Both the position numbers and the translations under genes were made by a program. Below are positions 27,576 to 36,545 of a DNA stretch of 64,000 nt, piece by piece. This DNA comes from Vibrio sp. SCSIO 43136. Lineage in GTDB: Bacteria; Pseudomonadota; Gammaproteobacteria; Enterobacterales; Vibrionaceae. Within the stretch, counting starts at the first letter, position 1; every line of letters starts with the position of its first letter. The stretch is from the NCBI RefSeq assembly GCF_023716565.1, contig NZ_CP071849.1, positions 1,364,001 to 1,428,000 on the forward strand, given 5' to 3'. The notes under the pieces were generated by a model. It was not told the origin of the DNA. It searched no databases and was given only the letters and a program-made list of their open reading frames with translations.

Positions 27576-28466
27576 ATGAATTCTACACTAGACGATCACG
27601 GCCAACCTGTCATTTCCAATTTCAGCCGTAAGCGTAATCAAGACAAAGCACTTCAATCCCTAGCTGGCATTTTGCAAGGGGTCACGGCTGACCAAAAACT
27701 AAATGAAGTTGAGGTTTTATTCTTGGATGCTTGGCTAAAGTCAGGCGAAGAATACAAAGATGATGGTGATTTCCTTGATGTAATGGACATTATCGAGGAA
27801 GCACTGGAAGACGGCATCATAGAACAACACGAACTAGCAGAAATCCAATCAGTATTATCGGATGTGGTTGAGTATCGAGAGCAATCTGGTGATGTGGATG
27901 CACTCACTAACAAGCTGCTTGGATTCCTACAGGGCATCACTTCCGATGACGTAATCAACGATAAAGAAATCCAAGCGCTTATCGATCTGCTTGGTGAGTC
28001 GGAAGAACTTTGCCAAGTCTGGCCTGCTAATGTGATCATCTCTCGTTTGGAAGCAATCTTGGAAGATGGCATCGTGGATGATGAAGAACGAGCCGAACTG
28101 CTATCCATGCTGAAATCTATCTGCGGCCAAGGCTTCCTTGATACTGGCAGCGCTGAGTGTTTCGCCACTGACTTCTTTGGTGAACAAATCGACTTAGACG
28201 GTATCGAAGGTAAGGCAATTTGCTTCACTGGCAAATTCCTGTCTGGCAACCGCAAATCAGTGGAAGCTGCAGCTAAAGAGAAAGGTGCGATTGTTCGCAG
28301 TGACGTGGTGAAAGCTCTGGACTACTTGGTCATCGGTTCACTCGCTAGCCGTGATTGGAAGTTCAGCAGCCATGGCCGCAAGATTGAAGCTGCGATCCGC
28401 AACAAGCAAAATGGCGTCGCTACCAGTATCTTGACCGAAGAAACTTGGGCAGAGTTCATTAGCTAA
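27576..28466 (+). CDS. TerB-like tandem domain protein with C-terminal BRCT domain
   Basis: 296 residues, strongly acidic. Two similar helical units (about 22-110 and 113-185: LAGILQGVTADQKLNEVEVLFLDAWL and LLGFLQGITSDDVINDKEIQALIDLL) look like TerB-type modules, each with a DGI(I/V)-containing helix pair. Residues about 210-293 form a BRCT domain of DNA-ligase type (GKAICFTGKFLSGNRKSVEAAAKEKGAIVRSDVVKALDYLVIG). ATG 27576 follows AGGAAGG. The stop overlaps the ATG of an integrase stub (TAATG). A role in DNA transactions or defence is suggested by island context only. Confidence 0.8.
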   Translation: MNSTLDDHGQPVISNFSRKRNQDKALQSLAGILQGVTADQKLNEVEVLFLDAWLKSGEEYKDDGDFLDVMDIIEEALEDGIIEQHELAEIQSVLSDVVEYREQSGDVDALTNKLLGFLQGITSDDVINDKEIQALIDLLGESEELCQVWPANVIISRLEAILEDGIVDDEERAELLSMLKSICGQGFLDTGSAECFATDFFGEQIDLDGIEGKAICFTGKFLSGNRKSVEAAAKEKGAIVRSDVVKALDYLVIGSLASRDWKFSSHGRKIEAAIRNKQNGVATSILTEETWAEFIS

Positions 28467-28609
28467 TGTCAGTCCGCAACACCAAAGACGGCAGCAATAA
28501 ACCTTGGTTTTGCGAGTGCTACTCGCAAAGCTCACCAGCATTGTTTTATTCGAAATGCACGGCGATGTGCAAAGAATGGAAAGTAGTAAGAAGTAATGAA
28601 CCCCAATGA
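28466..28609 (+). pseudogene. Integrase 5' stub (first copy)
   Basis: Starts MSVRNTKDGSNKPWFCECYSQ, the N-terminus of the phage-type integrase that also begins at 30727, then diverges after about 22 codons and stops at codon 48. About 60 bases at 28466-28527 are a close direct repeat of 30727-30788. It is coupled to the upstream gene by a TAATG overlap. It marks the end of a first cargo-plus-integrase module whose integrase has been lost. Confidence 0.75.
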
Positions 28610-28682
28610 GTAAACCACCGAGATTTATGATACTGGCGACAATAGTCACTGGTATCTGGAAGTAACGAGGAAACAAAAACGA

Positions 28683-29867
28683 ATGAAGAAATATTTGCCA
28701 ATCTACGATAGAGAGTGGGCTAAACGACGCACTGCCTCGAAAAGAAATAGAATACGCAAGAAGCGCTCAATATTCGACGGCAAAAGTTCAATCGTAGTAA
28801 ATGGCAAAACACTGCAAACACTTTTTAACAAGCCAATCTATGAAGTACCTCGTATACTGGATATTTCTGGTGGTCAATTGACCAATGAACTCAAAACCTT
28901 CTTTGATGGCTTAGAAGAACTGTGCGAGAAGTTCGATCGTATCTACCTAACTTTCAAGAAAACGGAAGTAGCTCGATACCCTATGTACTTAATCATAGTT
29001 GCGATTCAAGAGAAGTATGGGACCAAAATATCTGTCATGTGGTCAGATTCACCTGGCATTAACTACCAGATCAGCACGACAGGTTTTTATCTCGCCTCTC
29101 ACAAGCGACGAGAGATGATGCGTAATAGCAATATTGGTCAGATTCCCGTGATTAGTGGTAGTAATCAAGAGTTTGGTGATCTAGCTGATGACCTAGTAGA
29201 TGCGATTAGTGATAAATACTACGATGGCAGTATGCCATCAGAAGTAGAGTTTAAGATTTCACAGGCAATTATCGAAACGGTAGAAAATGTGGGTCGCCAC
29301 GCCTACCCTCATGTAAATGACAATCACGATAAGAAATGGTGGCTCATATGTTCGATAGGTGATACTGACTATGATGATGGCAAACATATGTTTTTGGCTA
29401 TCTACGATACAGGCCGTGGTATTCCAATGTCATTTGAGGACAGCCATGTGTTCCAACACAGGGTTAAATCGCACTACCCTGAAGAGTACAACCGCCTGAT
29501 TCAAGGTAGTGAAGCGACAGATAACAAAAAAAATGTGGTTCGAGCATTACTGCGAACAGCAAAATCTATTTTTAAACCACTAAGGGAAACCATTGGCGAT
29601 TCTGGTATGATTTACGCCTCAATGATGCATGAAGTTACTAGAATTGATGATCAGAACCACGGACAAGGTAGTATATCAATCAAGGATGTAGTAACAGATG
29701 ATCCAGGTAGTCATTTGATCATCACAAGTGACAAAGGCTGGTATCAATACGATAAAGGTGCAAAGAACGAAGATGGAATGGATGACGAACATTCGCTAAG
29801 AGAACTAGCGAACTCTATGCCAGGCACATTTATCCAATGGAGTATTAAATTACATGACTTCGACTAA
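28683..29867 (+). CDS. GHKL ATPase, first gene of a three-gene island unit
   Basis: 394 residues, no signal or membrane segment. Residues about 55-140 look like an STAS/sulfate-type alpha-beta domain (RILDISGGQLTNELKTFFDGLEEL, RYPMYLIIVAI). The ATPase domain follows: N-box IIETVENVGRHAYP with E198 and N202, G1 box D242-TGRGIP, and a late PGTFIQWSI strand. No HisKA dimer domain is present, so it is not a classical sensor kinase; the layout recalls anti-sigma kinases of SpoIIAB/RsbW type. It overlaps the next gene by 14 bases. Its partner and trigger are unknown. Confidence 0.82.
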   Translation: MKKYLPIYDREWAKRRTASKRNRIRKKRSIFDGKSSIVVNGKTLQTLFNKPIYEVPRILDISGGQLTNELKTFFDGLEELCEKFDRIYLTFKKTEVARYPMYLIIVAIQEKYGTKISVMWSDSPGINYQISTTGFYLASHKRREMMRNSNIGQIPVISGSNQEFGDLADDLVDAISDKYYDGSMPSEVEFKISQAIIETVENVGRHAYPHVNDNHDKKWWLICSIGDTDYDDGKHMFLAIYDTGRGIPMSFEDSHVFQHRVKSHYPEEYNRLIQGSEATDNKKNVVRALLRTAKSIFKPLRETIGDSGMIYASMMHEVTRIDDQNHGQGSISIKDVVTDDPGSHLIITSDKGWYQYDKGAKNEDGMDDEHSLRELANSMPGTFIQWSIKLHDFD

Positions 29868-30198
29868 AACTATAGTAGTTACAAAAGACTTCCACCCCAG
29901 ACCCAAAGGCCGGTACATACAGGACGCACCTGGTTGTGATCTTACATCCGGCGAAGCCTTTAGAAACATGTTGGTGAAGGAACTAAAGAAACATGATTCT
30001 GTAGTTGTAGACCTAACAGGTTACAACAGATACGGACGATCATTTCTAGATGAAGCCTTCGGAGGGCTGATCTCTAGAAACGGTTTTACCAAAAAACAAT
30101 TGGATCAGAAGCTAACTGTGAAACATGATGACCTAGATGCTGTAGTTTTGGTCATTGAAGAGCGTATCACTTCTGCAGAGGCCAGACGTAAAAAATAA
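29854..30198 (+). CDS. STAS-like DUF4325 protein
   Basis: 114 residues. Residues about 30-75 carry the DUF4325 pattern: SGEAFRNMLVKELKK, then the strand VVVDLTGY, then GRSFLDEAFGGLI. This family is STAS-like and is often encoded beside GHKL ATPases, which suggests an anti-sigma/anti-anti-sigma type pair. Ser63 in GRSFLDEAFG sits where a regulatory phosphosite would be expected in that analogy. It overlaps the ATPase gene by 14 bases and the next gene by one base (TAATG), so all three are translationally coupled. Confidence 0.8.
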   Translation: MTSTKTIVVTKDFHPRPKGRYIQDAPGCDLTSGEAFRNMLVKELKKHDSVVVDLTGYNRYGRSFLDEAFGGLISRNGFTKKQLDQKLTVKHDDLDAVVLVIEERITSAEARRKK

Positions 30199-30725
30199 TG
30201 GCTAGTTGGTTTACTTTTGAATGGGTATTTGTCAGCTGGCTCATCACGCTCTTTATCCACCATCGAAACATAAAAAGAGGAGCGATCTCTGACAACGTAG
30301 ACGAGTTGAAAGAGCTCATATCTGACTTAAACAGCTTCGATTGGTTGGATCCCGATGACCACGCACTATTCAATGAAGAGCGATACAATTCGCTGCTTAA
30401 CAGAATCTTGTGGAAAACTCGCCAGCTCAATGAATTAGCACACTGTGAGTTACTAGCAGAAGCTGAACTAAATATGCTCTATTCATTTGAAATAGACGAG
30501 TTAACAGCTTTAGACCACAAGTGTAATGACTGGTGCACCCTCCGCTTCAAGTTACAAGAGAAGTGTAGCAACCTCATCGAACTAATCGACAAAAACTACT
30601 TTGATCAAGTTCTGTCGAGAAAGCCATTCAATTTCTGGCTTGAACGTCACACCATAGGTGGGGTGATTTGTGGCTTTGCTATTGTATATTTCTTTATCGA
30701 AATCATGAGCTTCTTCTTCTCTTAA
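30198..30725 (+). CDS. Two-TM membrane protein, third gene of the GHKL/STAS unit
   Basis: 175 residues: a membrane segment at about 5-21 (FTFEWVFVSWLITLFIHH), a central helical cytoplasmic region of about 125 residues rich in Leu, Asp, Glu and Asn that is probably coiled coil, and a second membrane segment near 152-172 (GGVICGFAIVYFFIEIMSF). I recognise no family. The fixed position behind an ATPase and an STAS-like protein makes it the likely output of the unit, for example a membrane effector, but a sensor is equally possible. Confidence 0.75.
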   Translation: MASWFTFEWVFVSWLITLFIHHRNIKRGAISDNVDELKELISDLNSFDWLDPDDHALFNEERYNSLLNRILWKTRQLNELAHCELLAEAELNMLYSFEIDELTALDHKCNDWCTLRFKLQEKCSNLIELIDKNYFDQVLSRKPFNFWLERHTIGGVICGFAIVYFFIEIMSFFFS

Positions 30726-30726
30726 C

Positions 30727-31693
30727 ATGTCAGTAAGAAACACCAAAGACGGCAGCAAAAAAACCTTAGCTTTGCGAGTGCTACCCGCAAGGCCTAACAG
30801 GTAAACGAGTTCGCAAGCGCTTCGCTACCAAAAGCGAGGCAACGGCTTACGAACGCTATGTGATGAAAGAGGTGGATGACAAGCCAAGGTTACGCGAAAA
30901 ACCGGATCACCGTAGGCTCAGCCAGATTATTGAGCTGTGGTTTAACCTCTACAGAAGCACGTCGATCAATGGTGAGGATGTAAGGGGCGTTTTACTCACG
31001 TCGTTGAAGCACTAGGCAACCCAATTGCCACCCACTTAACCGCCAACCAATGGGCAACGTTCCGAGCAAAACGCTTAATCTGGCGAGATTAATTTCAACC
31101 GAAATATCGGCAGAGGTGACAGAGCCGCTGGACTAGCCGCAGTGAACTTTGAACTAAGCCGCATGAAAGGGATGTTCAACAAGCTGATTGAACTTGGAGA
31201 GTGGACGCACCTAAATCCATTGGACTCTTTAAAGCAGTTGAAGAAAAGTGAGACCGAGATGGGCTTTCTCACATTAGAGCAAGTGGAAGAACTACTCACC
31301 CATCTAGGAGACAATAAACGTCACCTTGACATGATCAACATTGTAAAGCTTTGCCTTGCCACTGGCGCCCGTTGGAGTGAAGCCGAAACACTTTGCGGTG
31401 CGCAGCTTTCAAAGTGCAAGGTAGCGTACATCAATACCAAGACAGGTAAGGACCGTTCAGTTCCTATCGACCAAGAGCTGTATGAGCAGATCTACAAACC
31501 AACGTCAGGCCCACTGTTCAAGCCTTGCTATAAGAACTTCGTTTACCAAGTAAAGCGCAAGCTGAAGATGGAAATACCAACAGGCCAAGCCTCTCATATT
31601 CTACGCCACACGTTCGCCAGCCACTTCATCGCCACTAACCAAGTATCGCCACAAAAAAAGCCGCACAAGGCGGCTTTAAATTATTGTTTCTAA
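30727..31693 (+). pseudogene. Broken phage-type tyrosine integrase
   Basis: Begins MSVRNTKDGSKK, then shifts frame at an A7 tract near 30760. The KRVRKRFATKSEATAYERYVMKEVDDKP segment is in another frame. Further shifts near 30985 and 31078 move to EALGNPIATHLTANQWATFRAKRL and then to the frame 31142-31693, which holds the catalytic domain (LVEELLTHLG-like start, LATGARWSEAETL with the first Arg, HILRHTFASHF with the HxxR). The C-terminal part with the nucleophilic Tyr is missing: the frame runs into a terminator sequence at 31653. The enzyme cannot be active, so the island is locked in place. Confidence 0.88.
31653..31677 (-). terminator. Terminator at the right edge of the island
   Basis: Stem AAAGCCGC / GCGGCTTT with a 5-base loop and seven T residues on the minus strand. 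It now terminates the 66-codon gene at 31718. Confidence 0.85.
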
Positions 31694-31717
31694 TGGTTTA
31701 ACTAAACCATCAAGACC

Positions 31718-31744
31718 TTAGTGAACAGGTGTTTCGGTCTTTGC
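31718..31744 (-). repeat. Right attachment site (current 3' end of the target gene)
   Basis: Encodes the AKTETPVH-TAA end of the 66-codon gene. It differs from 27205-27231 only at third codon positions plus the stop. A small inverted repeat, ATGGTTTAACTAAACCAT at 31693-31710, lies beside it and could be an integrase arm site. Confidence 0.8.
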
Positions 31745-31918
31745 ATAGAACTGGCCGAAATGCTCTTCAAGCACTTCAGGTGTTAGCTTACCTTCAGCTT
31801 CCAGTTGCTTCAGTTTTGCAACCACCGCTTTTTGCTCTTCAAGTGAAGGCAACTTAACTTCAGGCTCCTCGCCCATTTGCTGGCTCATTTGCTCCAGCTC
31901 TTTTTCAAAATCACTCAT
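31718..31918 (-). CDS. Small acidic protein, target gene of island integration
   Basis: 66 residues, acidic, helical, ending FYAKTETPVH. GGAAA precedes the ATG. I do not recognise the family. Its last nine codons are part of the island's right attachment site, so the present 3' end came with the element and keeps the protein sequence intact while the native 3' end lies 4.5 kb away at 27205. Confidence 0.8.
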   Translation of the reverse strand: MSDFEKELEQMSQQMGEEPEVKLPSLEEQKAVVAKLKQLEAEGKLTPEVLEEHFGQFYAKTETPVH

Positions 31919-31964
31919 AACGAATTTCCATTTTTGTAGCTGGGCAAATTCTACCTAATCTAGG

Positions 31965-33875
31965 CTAGAGTTTAAAGCCACCTACCATAGCATCAAGGCG
32001 ACGAGACAACTCTTGTAGCTCAGCACTTGCTTCTGCCAGCTCTTGAGCTGTGTTAGTGGTCAGTTCGTTAATGCTGTTGATCTCTTCAATGTTCTCATTG
32101 ATGGTGTGTACCACTGTCGACTGCTCTTCGGTCGCGGTGGCGACTTGGGTATTGCGATCAGAGATATCGGCAATTTGCTCAGAGATCTGCCCTAAAACAT
32201 TCACTGCTTGGTCGGTTGAGATCACACCTTCGTTGGTAACTTCTTGACCCGCTTCCATTGCAGATACTGCATTTTGTGCATCGCCTTGAAGCTGATTGAT
32301 CATCTTCTGGATCTCTTCCGTCGAGTCTGCCGTGCGGCTCGCTAGGTTACGCACCTCATCGGCAACCACGGCAAAACCACGACCTTGCTCACCCGCACGT
32401 GCCGCTTCAATCGCTGCATTTAGTGCCAGCAGGTTAGTTTGGTCAGAGATATCACGGATCACGTCGAGGATAGAGCCAATTTCTTGGGTCGTGCCCGCCA
32501 ACTTCTGAACCACGCCGCCAATGTGTTCGATATCAGAGGCCAATCGACTGATTGCGTCTTTGGCTTTAAAGACCACATCACGACCTTCACCCGTGCTTGA
32601 CTCAGCGCCACCTGCCGTTTCGGCAGCAGTAGCCGCATTAGTTGCAATTTCGCTGATGGTTGCCCCCATTTCATTAATCGCCGTCACCACTTGGATGGTT
32701 TGGTCACGCTGGTTTTGGCTGTTGTTGTGAGTCGTATTCGACTTATCTGCCACGCCTTGCGCTGCGGTTTGCAGTGCTTGGCTAGTTTCAGCAACTTCTT
32801 TAACCGAGTGATGGATCTTTTCGATAAATCCGTTGAAACCTTGGGAAAGCGTTGCGAGCTCATCTTTACCCGTCACTTCGATACGTTGTGACAAGTCGCC
32901 ATCTCCTTCACCAAGTTGAAGGAAGCGCTCAGAAATCGCTTGGATCGGCTTAGTAATACTTGATGCCAAGAACAGGCCAAACATAATGAATAAGCCTGCA
33001 ATCACGACTGTGGTAATTAACATGGTGCGTGCAGAAGCGTTCAGATCAGCAAAGACTTCACTCACTGGAACCTGTGCCACGATAAACCAATCCATCGATG
33101 GAACGTATTGGCTGGCAACAAACAGCTCTTGGCCGTTTGATTCTAAGCGCACTAAGTTGAATTGATTTTTATTAGTTAGTGGTGAGGTATCACCCGTGTA
33201 AATCTGGTTTAGACTTAGCTTGCGCTTGTCGGCGTGTTTATGGATTTGCACATCACCCTGCGCATTGGCTAGGTAGATGTAACCCGTTTTCTCAATTTGG
33301 AAACCGTTTAGCAATGAAACCATATCATCCAAAGTTTTAGACAAACCAGACATCGCCATTCCACTGACTTGCTGGTAGTTGGCAAACATCTTGGCTTCAC
33401 CATTCTCTTCTTGGAATACACTGACACTGGTTGGTTGACCAGATGCAGTGAAGCCAAAGAACCAGCCGTCTTGCTGCTGATTCAGCTCACGAAGGAAACC
33501 TTTCTGGTTCCAGTAATAGGCCGTTTGACGGTTGGCGACTGATGCGTCATTCAATTTGTATTGGTCACGAACAATATTAAGTTGTTCAACAAGCATCTTT
33601 TCAGCCGCTGGCTCACGGTCAGTGGTACGGATGACTTCATGAATAAACTTGTTGCTCGCCAACTGCTCTGCAGCAGACAGCATTTGGGACACTTCCTTAT
33701 CCACCTGCTCTTTGATCAAGTTCATCATCGATGGTAGCTCGATATCAACCAATCGATGTTCAAGCAGATCACGAGACTGACTGTTGGCCATGAAGCCAAC
33801 CAGACAAGTCGAAGCTAATACCGCAACGGTAATCCCAACGACAATTTTGCGTTTTATTGAAAGGTTTCCAAACAT
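31965..33875 (-). CDS. Methyl-accepting chemotaxis protein with Cache sensor
   Basis: 636 residues from ATG 33875, preceded by GAAGGCGA; an upstream start at 33929 lacks support. Membrane helix at about 10-30, a large periplasmic dCache-type ligand domain (about 35-280), second membrane helix about 285-305 followed by HAMP, and the signalling coiled coil with the hairpin tip [48 protein letters not shown]. It controls CheA and thereby flagellar rotation. The ligand cannot be named. It is divergent from the moxR operon. Confidence 0.93.
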   Translation of the reverse strand: MFGNLSIKRKIVVGITVAVLASTCLVGFMANSQSRDLLEHRLVDIELPSMMNLIKEQVDKEVSQMLSAAEQLASNKFIHEVIRTTDREPAAEKMLVEQLNIVRDQYKLNDASVANRQTAYYWNQKGFLRELNQQQDGWFFGFTASGQPTSVSVFQEENGEAKMFANYQQVSGMAMSGLSKTLDDMVSLLNGFQIEKTGYIYLANAQGDVQIHKHADKRKLSLNQIYTGDTSPLTNKNQFNLVRLESNGQELFVASQYVPSMDWFIVAQVPVSEVFADLNASARTMLITTVVIAGLFIMFGLFLASSITKPIQAISERFLQLGEGDGDLSQRIEVTGKDELATLSQGFNGFIEKIHHSVKEVAETSQALQTAAQGVADKSNTTHNNSQNQRDQTIQVVTAINEMGATISEIATNAATAAETAGGAESSTGEGRDVVFKAKDAISRLASDIEHIGGVVQKLAGTTQEIGSILDVIRDISDQTNLLALNAAIEAARAGEQGRGFAVVADEVRNLASRTADSTEEIQKMINQLQGDAQNAVSAMEAGQEVTNEGVISTDQAVNVLGQISEQIADISDRNTQVATATEEQSTVVHTINENIEEINSINELTTNTAQELAEASAELQELSRRLDAMVGGFKL

Positions 33876-34183
33876 ATATTCGCCTTCAAAAAGGTGGTGG
33901 CTGTACGCCAAAGAAAAGATTTGAAACAAATGGTTACTTGTTATCGACTAATTATAAACGAGCTTTAACAATAATTTTAGATAGCCCCCACAAAGCAAAC
34001 GATTAACCAAATTAATTATTAGTTACGATTTAAAAATACTCCCAATGATCAGTGGGTTAAATGATGGATAAAACGGAACTTTTTCCCCTGTTTTCAATCG
34101 AAAACTGTTGGATTTGGCCTGTAACGACCCAACTTATAGGCTACTCAGACAGTTTTGACATTCATGGCGATGGAGCAATCAAG

Positions 34184-35140
34184 ATGCATTCAAGCTCATT
34201 TCAGCAATTACAAGCCTACCTAAACTCACAAATTATTGGGCAACAGGAATTAGTAAAACAGTTACTGGTTGCCTTGCTGGCGGACGGACATATTCTTGTA
34301 GAAGGGCCTCCTGGGCTCGCGAAGACTCGCGCCGTAAAATCATTGGCAGACTGCATTGAAGGCGACTTTCACCGTATTCAATTCACGCCAGATCTTCTGC
34401 CGGCTGATCTCACCGGAACGGATATTTTTCGCCCAGAAACTGGCGGGTTCACCTTTCAAGCTGGCCCAATATTCAACTCATTAATTCTTGCCGATGAGAT
34501 CAACCGAGCACCCGCTAAGGTGCAAGCGGCCATGCTCGAAGCCATGGCTGAGAAGCAGATCACCGCTGGCCGTGAAACCTATAAGTTGCCTGAACTCTTC
34601 TTAGTGATGGCCACTCAAAACCCAATTGAGCAAGAAGGCACCTATCCACTACCTGAAGCACAGCTCGACCGTTTCTTGCTGCACTTGGAAGTAGATTATC
34701 CGGATGCCGACAGTGAACTTGCCATCTTACGACTCAATCGTGGCGAGGCGATGGGTACGGAGCAAGTGACCAACGTGACTCTCAGTCAATCGCAAGTATT
34801 TGAAGCTCGCCAAGCTGCGCTTGCAACTCATATGGCAGGCAGTGTTGAGGCTTACATCGTACGACTGATTATGGCGACACGAGAACCTGAGCAATATGAC
34901 CAAGAACTTGCCCAATGGTTAGACATGGGCGTAAGTCCTCGCGCTACGATTGCCCTGGACAGAGCAGCTCGTGCTCATGCTTGGTTATCGGGTCGTGATT
35001 TTGTCTCGCCAGAAGATGTGCACGCCATGGCCTACCCTGTGCTTCGCCACCGCTTGTTACTTAGTTACCCAGCACAAGCGCAAGGCATCCAAGCTAACCA
35101 AGTCATCGATAAACTGCTCAGTCTAGTAGGAAGCGCATAA
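34184..35140 (+). CDS. MoxR-type AAA+ ATPase
   Basis: 318 residues from ATG 34184; a frame start at 34061 adds 41 unconserved residues. Walker A GPPGLAKT at 41-48, Walker B LILADEINRAP with D104-E105, sensor MATQNPIEQEGTYPLPEAQLDRF and a late arginine region (GVSPRATIALDRAARA). MoxR ATPases act as chaperones for von Willebrand-domain partners. Here it heads a six-gene operon that encodes such partners (DUF58, DUF4381, two VWA proteins, BatD). Confidence 0.93.
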   Translation: MHSSSFQQLQAYLNSQIIGQQELVKQLLVALLADGHILVEGPPGLAKTRAVKSLADCIEGDFHRIQFTPDLLPADLTGTDIFRPETGGFTFQAGPIFNSLILADEINRAPAKVQAAMLEAMAEKQITAGRETYKLPELFLVMATQNPIEQEGTYPLPEAQLDRFLLHLEVDYPDADSELAILRLNRGEAMGTEQVTNVTLSQSQVFEARQAALATHMAGSVEAYIVRLIMATREPEQYDQELAQWLDMGVSPRATIALDRAARAHAWLSGRDFVSPEDVHAMAYPVLRHRLLLSYPAQAQGIQANQVIDKLLSLVGSA

Positions 35141-35149
35141 GGAACTGTT

Positions 35150-36088
35150 ATGGCTAACCAACTTCCATACGCCAGTAATGGTGTGGAACTTAGCCTTGCG
35201 GAACTGTTGGAATACAAAAATCACACCCAAAAATGGCTGCCGCCAAAGAAAAGTCTTTGGTCTCAATTAAATGGCAGTCATTTCAGTGCTCAGCTTGGTC
35301 GAGGTATGAATTTCTCTGAAGTTCGCCAATATCAGGCTGGGGATGATGTCCGCAGTATCGACTGGCGAGTGACCGCCCGCACTGGGAAAACTCATACAAA
35401 GCTGTTTACCGAAGAGCGTGAACAGCCCGTATTTTTGTATCTTGATCTTAGCAGCAGTATGCGCTTCGGCTCGACGTTGCTACTCAAATCGGTTCAAACT
35501 GCACACCTTGCAGCCTTGATCGCTTGGATCACGACCGATAGCCAAGATCGTATCGGCGCACTGATTGATACTGGTCATCACCAGATCGAGCTCAAGCCTA
35601 CCGCACGTGCCAAAGGTACGCTCTACCTGCTGGAACAACTGGTACAGACGCACAACCAAGCCCTGCTTGATGATCAACAGAGCCAGCCGTTTGATCGCAG
35701 CTTATCGACCCTACAACGTTTGTGCCCCAAAGGGAGCGACATTATTCTGGTCAGTGATTTTCAACGTCTTGAAACTCATCATCAGCCAATTATTCGTCAG
35801 CTTAACCAGCACAATCGAATGCGAGCAGTACAGCTGTTTGACCCGCTTGAAAAAGGCCACACCCAGTTCAAAGGGCAAGCACAGGTGACAGATGGTCGAA
35901 GCAGCCAATGGTTCTCATTTGGCAATAAAAAATCCAAGCAGCTTTTTGACCAGCATTGGAATCAATCCACCCATGCTATTCGCCAAATCACTCGCGAGCT
36001 AGGTATCCCTTTGCATTTGGTATCAAGTGGCCAACCGCTACTGGACCAACTGGCTGAACTTCATAAACAGGAGATCTATCGTGGCTAA
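35150..36088 (+). CDS. DUF58 protein with VWA-like domain
   Basis: 312 residues, soluble. FSEVRQYQAGDDVRSIDWRVTARTGKTHTKLFTEER is the DUF58 signature and LYLDLSSSMRFG follows as an imperfect metal-ion-dependent adhesion motif (DxSxS). It starts nine bases after moxR; its end overlaps the next GTG start. DUF58 proteins are standard partners of MoxR ATPases. Confidence 0.92.
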   Translation: MANQLPYASNGVELSLAELLEYKNHTQKWLPPKKSLWSQLNGSHFSAQLGRGMNFSEVRQYQAGDDVRSIDWRVTARTGKTHTKLFTEEREQPVFLYLDLSSSMRFGSTLLLKSVQTAHLAALIAWITTDSQDRIGALIDTGHHQIELKPTARAKGTLYLLEQLVQTHNQALLDDQQSQPFDRSLSTLQRLCPKGSDIILVSDFQRLETHHQPIIRQLNQHNRMRAVQLFDPLEKGHTQFKGQAQVTDGRSSQWFSFGNKKSKQLFDQHWNQSTHAIRQITRELGIPLHLVSSGQPLLDQLAELHKQEIYRG

Positions 36089-36545
36089 TCCAAACTTAGA
36101 TCTCGCACCGTTACATCTGCCACCAGAGCCGGGCTTTTGGCCTCTAGCGTGGGGCTGGTGGGCCGCTTTGTTGTTCGTGGTTGTGGTACTCACATTCCTA
36201 CTATGGATGTTTAAAAAACGTCAACGTATCAACGCCACCAAAAAGTTGGCATTAGAGCATTTAAATGGTGCCACTAGCGCCGAACAGGTAATGCAACTCC
36301 TCAAACAAGCGGCGTTTGGTTACGTTGAAAGACAAACGATCGCCGGGCTAAGTGGTGACAATTGGTATCAATGGCTAGATGCCCAGATAAAGACACCGCT
36401 TTTCGCACCCAATGCTGAAAAGTGGAACCGCATGCTTTATCAAGGTGAGGCCTTCGATGCTCAATTAAAGCAAGATGCCCAACAGTGGCTCACTCAAGCT
36501 TTGCCGTTGAAAGCTGAAACGAACAAGAGGGCGAGCGATGTTTAG
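36081..36545 (+). CDS. DUF4381 membrane protein
   Basis: 154 residues from GTG 36081, seven bases behind AGGAG; the ATG at 36027 would overlap DUF58 by 62 bases and has no ribosome-binding site. A Pro-rich start (LAPLHLPPEPGFWPLAWGWW), one membrane helix near 25-48 and a cytoplasmic helical region. This is the family regularly found between the DUF58 and BatA genes. It overlaps both neighbours. Confidence 0.87.
   Translation: MANPNLDLAPLHLPPEPGFWPLAWGWWAALLFVVVVLTFLLWMFKKRQRINATKKLALEHLNGATSAEQVMQLLKQAAFGYVERQTIAGLSGDNWYQWLDAQIKTPLFAPNAEKWNRMLYQGEAFDAQLKQDAQQWLTQALPLKAETNKRASDV

Larger units (their letters stand above)
27205..31745. mobile_element. Small decayed genomic island in the 3' end of a 66-codon gene
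   Basis: Both ends carry, on the minus strand, a sequence encoding A-K-T-E-T-P-V-H-stop: 27205-27231 and 31718-31744. The two copies differ only at synonymous positions and in the stop (TGA against TAA). Between them lie a cut-off repressor-like ORF, a TerB-BRCT gene, a three-gene GHKL/STAS/membrane unit, an integrase 5' stub and a broken integrase gene next to the right end. This is the pattern of an integrase element that replaces the 3' end of its target gene. Confidence 0.85.

Noticed and set aside
27653..28255. 200-codon reverse ORF inside the TerB-BRCT gene
   Set aside because: Ser-rich antisense shadow with no ribosome-binding site; the forward gene has recognisable domains.
31142..31693. 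Open frame with an integrase catalytic domain, possible intact gene
   Set aside because: The N-terminal half lies upstream in three other frames and the C-terminal Tyr region is missing, so it is part of a pseudogene.
34061..34183. Longer MoxR N-terminus
   Set aside because: The 41 extra residues do not resemble the family and the ATG at 34184 matches the usual start.
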